DNA from: Verrucomicrobiota bacterium
Lineage (GTDB): Bacteria; Verrucomicrobiota; Verrucomicrobiia; Verrucomicrobiales; Verrucomicrobiaceae
Direction: 5' to 3'
DNA length: 5,317 nucleotides
Assembly (NCBI GenBank): GCA_023429545.1
Contig: JAEYUU010000430.1
Location: forward strand, 1-5,317
Below, piece after piece: positions 1 through 3,747 of this stretch; position 1 is the stretch's first letter, and every line of letters begins with the position of its first letter. Position numbers and translations under genes: made by a program. A model generated the notes under the pieces. It made no database searches and had not been told where the DNA came from. It was given only the letters and a program-made list of their open reading frames with translations.

Positions 1-324
1 TGCTTCTACCCCATGAGCAAGCGCCGCTCGGATGCGAACAACTGGTACGCCACGGAATTTGAAGCGCGGCGCGAACTGATGCAGGGGCACGCCCGCGTCG
101 GCCGCCAATGGCATGGCAAGGTGCGCCAGCTCATCACCGGCTCCACGGGGCTGGACCTCATGGAGTGGGGCGTCACCTTGCTGGCGCATGACACCTATCA
201 CATCAAGGGCATCGTGTACCAGATGCGCTTCGATGAGGTGAGCTCGAAGTACGCGGAGTTCGGCGACTTCTACATCGGCCTGCAGATGCCGCTGGATGAA
301 CTGCTGCGTCGCGTGCAGCTCTAG
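1..324 (+). CDS. hemQ: Coproheme decarboxylase HemQ/ChdC (chlorite dismutase family), 3' part only
   Basis: This is the C-terminal part of a HemQ/ChdC protein, which oxidatively decarboxylates coproheme III to heme b with H2O2 in the coproporphyrin-dependent heme pathway in the cytoplasm. The frame is open from base 1, so the true start lies left of the window; the ATG at 13 is internal. The first residues read FYPMSKRR. Taking that Tyr (bases 7-9) as Tyr145 of the Gram-positive enzymes, Lys149 (19-21), the proximal heme ligand His172 in GHARVGR (88-90) and Gln185 (127-129) all fall at the expected spacing with no gap. The family ending EWGVTLLAHD, YQMRFDEVSSKYAEFGDFYIG is also present. These residues argue for a true decarboxylase rather than a chlorite-degrading enzyme. 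The gene ends with TAG about 20 bp before the thiG region on the same strand, so the two may be co-transcribed. Identification is by recall of the family, and it is strong. Confidence 0.93.
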   Translation, partial: CFYPMSKRRSDANNWYATEFEARRELMQGHARVGRQWHGKVRQLITGSTGLDLMEWGVTLLAHDTYHIKGIVYQMRFDEVSSKYAEFGDFYIGLQMPLDELLRRVQL

Positions 325-346
325 TTCCGGAGCAGAGAACCTTTCC

Positions 347-397
347 ATGCAGAGCTAGCCTTTCATCATTGCCGGTCGCGAGATCCGGTCCCGCCTC
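347..397 (+). other. thiG: thiG 5' segment interrupted by in-frame TAG at codon 4
   Basis: ATG at 347 is in frame with thiG and reads Met-Gln-Ser-stop (TAG 356-358), then [13 protein letters not shown], which runs directly into the MLGTGKF start of the frame at 398. ThiG proteins usually begin with Met, two or three variable residues, then a segment like PLVIAGREFRSRL, so the arrangement fits a native start at 347 broken by one codon. An AGAGAA purine stretch at 334-339 lies 7 bases before ATG 347. No ATG, GTG or TTG occurs in frame between 359 and 397, only ATC/ATT. Possible readings are a real nonsense mutation, a sequencing or assembly error, or use of a rare ATC/ATT start at 365 or 368. 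Confidence 0.7.
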
Positions 398-1132
398 ATG
401 CTGGGCACCGGCAAGTTCAGCTCCGGCGAGAAGATGCGCGCCGCCCTGGATGCCAGCGGGGGTGAGATCGTGACCGTGGCTCTGCGCCGCGCGGATCTCA
501 CCGGGAAAAAGGACCCGTTTGCCAACATCCTGGAGTTCATCCCCGCGGATCGCTACCTGCTGCTGCCCAACACCAGCGGCGCCATGAATGCGGAAGAGGC
601 GGTGCGCCTGGCCCGGCTCGCCGTGGCGGCGGGTCTGCCCAATTGGGTGAAGCTGGAGATCCATCCGGATCCCCGCTACCTCCTGCCGGATCCCGTGGAG
701 ACACTGAAGGCGGCTGAAATCCTCGTGAAGGAAGGTTTCGTGGTGCTGCCTTATATCAACGCGGATCCTGTGCTGGCGAAGCGTCTGCAGGATGTGGGAA
801 CCGCGACGGTGATGCCATTGGGCTCGCCGATTGGCTCGCACCAAGGTATCACCACGCGAAAACAGATCGAAATCATCATCGAGCAGGCTTCGGTGCCGGT
901 GGTGGTGGATGCGGGCATTGGTGCACCCAGCCATGCGGCGGAGGCCCTGGAGATGGGAGCGGATGCAGTGCTGGTGAATACAGCGATCGCCGTGGCCGGA
1001 GATCCGGTGCGCATGGCGCAGGCTTTCAAGATGGCCGTGGAAGCAGGGCGTGCGGCTTATGAAATTGGACTGGTCGATGCGAGTGAGCGGGCCTCGGCGA
1101 CGAGTCCGCTGGGGGCGTTCTTGAATCCGTGA
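398..1132 (+). CDS. thiG: Thiazole synthase ThiG (start uncertain)
   Basis: ThiG is a cytoplasmic (beta/alpha)8-barrel enzyme. It condenses 1-deoxy-D-xylulose 5-phosphate, dehydroglycine and the ThiS thiocarboxylate into the thiazole phosphate half of thiamin. Visible hallmarks are LGTGKFSS at the N-terminus, [28 protein letters not shown], the Schiff-base lysine in NWVKLE (Lys at 650-652), [66 protein letters not shown] and the C-terminal SPLGAFL. The span given is the longest uninterrupted frame with an ordinary start and encodes 244 residues, shorter than the usual 255-265. The missing piece is the conserved first strand, encoded at 359-397 just after an in-frame TAG (separate entry). No good Shine-Dalgarno sequence precedes ATG 398, so I doubt it is the native start. 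Family identity is certain by pattern; the start and the functional state are not. No thiS or TPP riboswitch is visible in the window. Confidence 0.93.
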   Translation: MLGTGKFSSGEKMRAALDASGGEIVTVALRRADLTGKKDPFANILEFIPADRYLLLPNTSGAMNAEEAVRLARLAVAAGLPNWVKLEIHPDPRYLLPDPVETLKAAEILVKEGFVVLPYINADPVLAKRLQDVGTATVMPLGSPIGSHQGITTRKQIEIIIEQASVPVVVDAGIGAPSHAAEALEMGADAVLVNTAIAVAGDPVRMAQAFKMAVEAGRAAYEIGLVDASERASATSPLGAFLNP

Positions 1133-1218
1133 ATGCCGTGAAGGCAAGGGGCGGCCCGAGTGGGGTCCACACGGAGACTCAGAGGGAGCTTCGGAGACTG
1201 ATCTGAAGAAAACTGCGC

Positions 1219-2232
1219 CTACGGATTTCCAGGAAACGGATTGGCGTCGAGGCGAAGCTTGGCTTCGCTCTGGAGCATCGCCTGACGCATGGTGTCTTCA
1301 TGCTTCAGTTGCACCGCTACCGCCAGCACGAGGATGATGGTGAGTAGGCCAATCGTAAAGCAGGCCAGCCATGAGTTGCTGACCGCACCCGAGCCATGAT
1401 GACTGAGGATGGAAGCGACACGCTTGCGCAAGCGGGAGGGAGATCGACCGATGAACGCCATGGCCGATGCGGGAGTGGGCAATGCGGCGGCGGCGGCCAG
1501 AGCCAGCAGGGAGCGGGCATAGGTTTGCGGACGCACCCCTGATCTAAGCACTGCATCATCGCAAACATGTTCGCAGGCCTCCGACCACCGACGCAGCACG
1601 GCGTGAGCCAGAGGATGCCACCACCACAAGGCGAGCGCCAGTTCACCTGCGAGCCGCCACCAGATGTCACCTCGACGGGCGTGCTCCTGTTCATGCCGCA
1701 GCACCGCCCGGAGGGTGGAGACCCGCCAGGCCAGTGCCTGCTCCGGCAGCAGAACAACGGGCTTCCACTTCCATAACGCCACACATGCAGTAGCGACCTT
1801 CGATGAGATGCGCACCGTGGGAAGAGGCGCATCCCTGCAGATGCCGGCAAGCGCACGGTGAAGCATCAGCGATTGCCCTTCGGAAGAGTCCTTCGACTCA
1901 CGCGTCAGGGATTCCATGCCATGCCAGCGCACACCCAGGCGCAAGAGCATCACCATGGCACCCGCGAGCCAGCAGACCACTGCGCATGTGGTCCAGCTGA
2001 GTCCGGAACTGGCGGTTGAATCTACAGGAACACTCGCCTGTGGAACGAGGTCAACGTTCAAACCGAGGTCCGAGATTGCAATCATCCATCGTGTCACGGG
2101 CAGGCAGACCAGCAGCACCAGCCCCGCGAGCAGTACCCGTCGGCGCAACGCATGCGACTGGGCGGGCAGCATGCTGGCGGCGGCCAGCACCCCCAGGAGA
2201 GCGCAGGTCATGGAGAGTAGAAGCGAGAGCAT
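1219..2232 (-). CDS. M56 family (BlaR1/MecR1-type) membrane metalloprotease without sensor domain
   Basis: This is a 337-residue integral membrane zinc protease of the M56 family, the protease half of BlaR1/MecR1 signalling, which removes or inactivates the partner BlaI/MecI repressor. Hydrophobic segments lie at about residues 1-22, 31-53, 79-99, 192-205 and 287-307. The HExxH zinc motif is HEQEH (180-184), followed by WWWHPL (203-208) and EACEHVCDDAVL (218-229). Glu221 is the likely third zinc ligand, three residues before CDD as in the family. After the last helix only about 30 polar residues remain, so the extracytoplasmic penicillin-binding domain of true BlaR1 (near 600 residues) is absent. 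The start is 6 bp after the stop of the BlaI-type gene, without an obvious Shine-Dalgarno sequence, suggesting one transcript and coupled translation. The 86 bp between its stop and the thiG stop show no convincing terminator. Confidence 0.9.
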   Translation of the reverse strand: MLSLLLSMTCALLGVLAAASMLPAQSHALRRRVLLAGLVLLVCLPVTRWMIAISDLGLNVDLVPQASVPVDSTASSGLSWTTCAVVCWLAGAMVMLLRLGVRWHGMESLTRESKDSSEGQSLMLHRALAGICRDAPLPTVRISSKVATACVALWKWKPVVLLPEQALAWRVSTLRAVLRHEQEHARRGDIWWRLAGELALALWWWHPLAHAVLRRWSEACEHVCDDAVLRSGVRPQTYARSLLALAAAAALPTPASAMAFIGRSPSRLRKRVASILSHHGSGAVSNSWLACFTIGLLTIILVLAVAVQLKHEDTMRQAMLQSEAKLRLDANPFPGNP

Positions 2233-2238
2233 GCGGGC

Positions 2239-2646
2239 TCAGCGGCTGGAAGTTTTCCTTTTGCGGGAGTGTTCTTCGAGCATCTCACGAATCTTCTTCA
2301 GTTCCTCCGGCGGAAGCTGGCGCTCATTCTCCGCGAGCAAGGTGGCAACGAGTTCGCTGGGGGAGCCTCCGAAGAACGTGTCAAGCATCCGCCCAAGGGC
2401 GCCACGGCGGGCACGGGTGAGAGGCACGGCCGGGGCGTAAAGGTATTGTCGCGAACCTGGATCCTTCCGCACACGCGCCAGATTCTTCTCCACCAGCAGG
2501 CCAAGCAGCGCGCGGACCGCGGAGTAACTTGGCTCACCGGACATCTGCTCCTGCACCTGCGAAACACCGGACTCACCCAGACGGTGGAGGATGTCCATGG
2601 CTTCGCGTTCACGCCGCGGAAGGGGCTCGGAGGTATGATCAGGCAT
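2239..2646 (-). CDS. BlaI/MecI/CopY-family transcriptional repressor
   Basis: This encodes a 135-residue cytoplasmic winged-helix repressor of the BlaI/MecI type. The N-terminal part (LPRREREAMDILHRLGESGVSQVQEQM) leads into the recognition region SYSAVRALLGLLVEKNLARVRKD and the wing RQYLYAP. A helical dimerisation part follows, with MLDTFFGGSPSELVATLL and a charged C-terminal helix. Family members bind inverted repeats as dimers and are inactivated by proteolysis linked to an M56 partner, here encoded 6 bp downstream. I chose ATG at 2646. An in-frame GTG at 2664 would add six residues, but those codons are exactly an operator-like dyad (2647-2664). With the ATG start the dyad abuts the gene, as expected for autoregulation. 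No clear Shine-Dalgarno sequence precedes either start. Its targets are probably its own operon and the divergent lipoprotein gene. Confidence 0.9.
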   Translation of the reverse strand: MPDHTSEPLPRREREAMDILHRLGESGVSQVQEQMSGEPSYSAVRALLGLLVEKNLARVRKDPGSRQYLYAPAVPLTRARRGALGRMLDTFFGGSPSELVATLLAENERQLPPEELKKIREMLEEHSRKRKTSSR

Positions 2647-2664
2647 GTGCAGAAATTTCCGCAC
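2647..2664. promoter_or_regulatory. Operator-like dyad 1, abutting the repressor start
   Basis: GTGCAGAAATTTCCGCAC is an 18-bp inverted repeat with one mismatched pair. It ends at the base next to the repressor's ATG (2646, - strand). It shares the GTGCAGAAA half with dyads 2 and 3. A repressor bound here would cover the start of the repressor gene, consistent with autorepression. That BlaI-type proteins bind such dyads is known for the family; binding at this site is inferred. Confidence 0.75.
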
Positions 2665-2706
2665 TTTGAGGCGCGCGCAACCTGAAAATAGAGCCGCTCA
2701 AAACTA

Positions 2707-2725
2707 AATGCAGAAAAATCTGCAC
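2707..2725. promoter_or_regulatory. Operator-like dyad 2, middle of the divergent region
   Basis: The perfect palindrome TGCAGA-AAAA-TCTGCA (2709-2724) has 6-bp arms around a 4-bp spacer. The 19 bp at 2707-2725 recur exactly at 2751-2769, 44 bp further on. It lies just upstream of a TTGACC -35-like element of the + strand gene and about 60 bp from dyad 1. Role as a repressor operator is inferred from the adjacent BlaI-type gene and the repetition. Confidence 0.8.
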
Positions 2726-2733
2726 TTTTTCAT

Positions 2734-2763
2734 TTGACCAGACTGGGGTTAATGCAGAAAAAT
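2734..2763 (+). promoter_or_regulatory. Candidate sigma70-type promoter of the lipoprotein gene
   Basis: TTGACC (2734-2739, 5 of 6 to consensus) is followed after 18 bp by AAAAAT (2758-2763, 4 of 6), which lies within dyad 3. Transcription would then start at about 2769-2771, that is at the ATG itself, which would give a leaderless mRNA and explain why no Shine-Dalgarno sequence is visible. This rests on weak matches. No comparably good promoter was found for the repressor operon. Confidence 0.4.
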
Positions 2764-2769
2764 CTGCAC
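2751..2769. promoter_or_regulatory. Operator-like dyad 3, abutting the lipoprotein start
   Basis: This is an exact 19-bp copy of dyad 2, with palindrome TGCAGA-AAAA-TCTGCA at 2753-2768. The next base begins the chosen ATG (2770) of the lipoprotein gene. A -10-like AAAAAT lies inside the dyad, so a bound dimer would block the promoter directly. Dyad centres 1 and 3 are 105 bp apart, close to ten helical turns. Confidence 0.8.
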
Positions 2770-3573
2770 ATGAATCGCAAACCAACCGCTCCCATACCCC
2801 GTCTTCATGTGATCACCGCTTCCCTTGTGACAGCAGGTCTGTCCCTGCTGCTGGGAGCTTGCTCCAGCCCTCACGGTTCCCGATCCTATGCCGACGCAGC
2901 GCCGGCCACCGCGAAACGCTCCGCCGCTGCGGAACGTCCCGGCCTTGGCACCACCCTCGGCCATGAGTTCACCGACAACTCCGTGTCCACGACCTTCTAT
3001 CGTCGCCGGCCTTCCTCCCCGGATGCAGTAGGCTCATTCCACTACAACGACACCGAAGGCGCCAAGGCCATGGCGGAACTGGCAGGGGACGCCTCCAAAC
3101 GTAGCGGCACCTTCAGACTGGCGGGTGGACGACTCGAGGTCTCCCTCGAGACATGGGCTGACAAGCTCCCCTGGTACGTCGCGGGTGGAAAGATATTCGT
3201 GATCGGGGAGGCAGGGAGGAACTACTCTATCGTCCTGGCAAACCCCGGCAAAGAACGCGTGGAAGTGGTGGTGTCCGTGGACGGACTGGATGTCCGGAGC
3301 GGCACGCCAGCCTCCATGAGCAGGCGCGGTTATGTGATTCCAGCGAAGGGCGAGATTGAGATCGATGGCATGAAGGTGGGCGGCAAAATGCGCCGCTTCG
3401 AATTCGGCTCCGTGCGCGACTCCCAAGCCGCCAGGACCGGTGGAGAAAGCGGCGCGCGCAATGTCGGCGTAATCGGCATGGCCGTGTATGTGGAAGACGA
3501 GGCCGCCGCAAAATTGGCCCGCATCAAGGAAGGTATGACCCGCGAGGAGGCGCGGGCATTCCCCGGCAGCTAG
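2770..3573 (+). CDS. Conserved lipoprotein of unknown function, probable BlaI-type repressor target
   Basis: A 267-residue secreted lipoprotein. A basic N-terminus (MNRKP) precedes a hydrophobic stretch (about 14-29) and the lipobox LGAC with Cys31 as the lipidation site. The following Ser-Ser gives no inner-membrane retention signal. A low-complexity Ala/Ser/Pro linker (about 33-55) leads to RPGLGT (56-61) and FHYNDTEGAKAMAE. A domain at about 150-240 follows: NYSIVLAN, VEVVVSVDGLDV, GYVIPAKGEIEIDG, RRFEFG and ARNVGVIGMAVY. I recall this last pattern (DG-hydrophobic, GYV, NVGVIG) from uncharacterised proteins of several Gram-negative groups, but know no function for it. The start at ATG 2770 gives a compact signal peptide; in-frame TTG 2734 or ATG 2752 would add residues encoded by the promoter and operator. 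It is divergent from the repressor-protease operon, has a dyad at its start and has a terminator 44 bp after its stop, so it is a single-gene unit. Confidence 0.82.
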   Translation: MNRKPTAPIPRLHVITASLVTAGLSLLLGACSSPHGSRSYADAAPATAKRSAAAERPGLGTTLGHEFTDNSVSTTFYRRRPSSPDAVGSFHYNDTEGAKAMAELAGDASKRSGTFRLAGGRLEVSLETWADKLPWYVAGGKIFVIGEAGRNYSIVLANPGKERVEVVVSVDGLDVRSGTPASMSRRGYVIPAKGEIEIDGMKVGGKMRRFEFGSVRDSQAARTGGESGARNVGVIGMAVYVEDEAAAKLARIKEGMTREEARAFPGS

Positions 3574-3743
3574 GACTTTCTCCCGACTGGGAGCGCAGCC
3601 TTGGATGATGGACCTGAACCGCAGGAGGAACATCCTGCGGTTTTTTTCCTTCTCCGCAGCGCGCGCCTCAGGAAGATCATGGCAGTGCCGAACACCACGG
3701 CGAGGGCGGCCCAGGACTGCCAGTCAGCAAGCATCGTGTTCAT
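3570..3743 (-). CDS. Small FeoB-associated Cys-rich membrane protein
   Basis: A 57-residue protein: MNTMLADWQSWAALAVVFGT, then AMIFLRRALRRRKKTAGCSS, then CGSGPSSKAALPVGRKS. One hydrophobic helix (about 11-26) is followed by a strongly basic stretch (RRALRRRKK, 26-34), which predicts a cytoplasmic C-terminus, and then the pair C38-x-x-C41 in GCSSCGSG. This is the layout of the small FeoB-associated Cys-rich proteins found beside feoB, whose role in ferrous iron uptake is not well defined. The start is 4 bp after the feoB stop on the same strand, so the two are almost surely one operon. Its TAG stop (3570-3572) overlaps the TAG of the convergent lipoprotein gene (3571-3573). It has only two Cys, fewer than many relatives. 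Easily missed because of its length; context plus motif make it convincing. Confidence 0.85.
   Translation of the reverse strand: MNTMLADWQSWAALAVVFGTAMIFLRRALRRRKKTAGCSSCGSGPSSKAALPVGRKS
3617..3647 (+). terminator. Rho-independent terminator of the lipoprotein gene
   Basis: AACCGCAGGA pairs perfectly with TCCTGCGGTT around a 6-base loop (3627-3632), and the 3' arm runs into seven T (3641-3647). It starts 44 bases after the lipoprotein stop and is oriented for + strand transcripts. On the other strand only two T follow the stem, so it should not stop the feo transcript. The whole hairpin lies inside the small Cys-rich gene on the - strand. Confidence 0.88.
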
Positions 3744-3747
3744 GGCG

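Noticed and set aside
356..358. TAG in thiG as a recoded (pyrrolysine-type) codon
   Set aside because: Four genes in the window end in TAG, and the position is in the variable N-terminus with no catalytic need for a special residue.
325..397. TPP riboswitch before thiG
   Set aside because: Only about 20 bp separate hemQ from the thiG region, too short for the TPP element, and no CUGAGA-like core was seen.
203..1147. Long open frame on the - strand (314 codons) opposite hemQ and thiG
   Set aside because: Its translation is rich in His, Arg and Gln with no domain pattern, and it is fully explained by the opposite strand of clearly recognised genes.
1133..1218. Terminator between the convergent thiG and protease genes
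   Set aside because: Only very short stems (TGCC/GGCA near 1134, GTGG/CCAC at 1160-1170) without T tracts. A direct repeat CGGAGACT at 1172 and 1192 seems to be chance.
1916..2440. + strand open frames opposite the protease and repressor genes
   Set aside because: They are Ser/Arg/Pro-rich antisense frames spanning two recognised genes, and no motif supports coding.
2707..2769. Repeated 19-bp palindromes as transposon ends, attachment sites or a CRISPR fragment
   Set aside because: They have the same orientation, 44-bp spacing and only two exact copies, lie in a divergent promoter beside a repressor gene, and have no transposase, integrase or cas gene nearby. Operators explain them better.
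3034..3633. - strand open frame of 199 codons opposite the lipoprotein
   Set aside because: It overlaps both the lipoprotein and the small Cys-rich gene in another frame. Its composition is that of antisense of a GC-rich gene.
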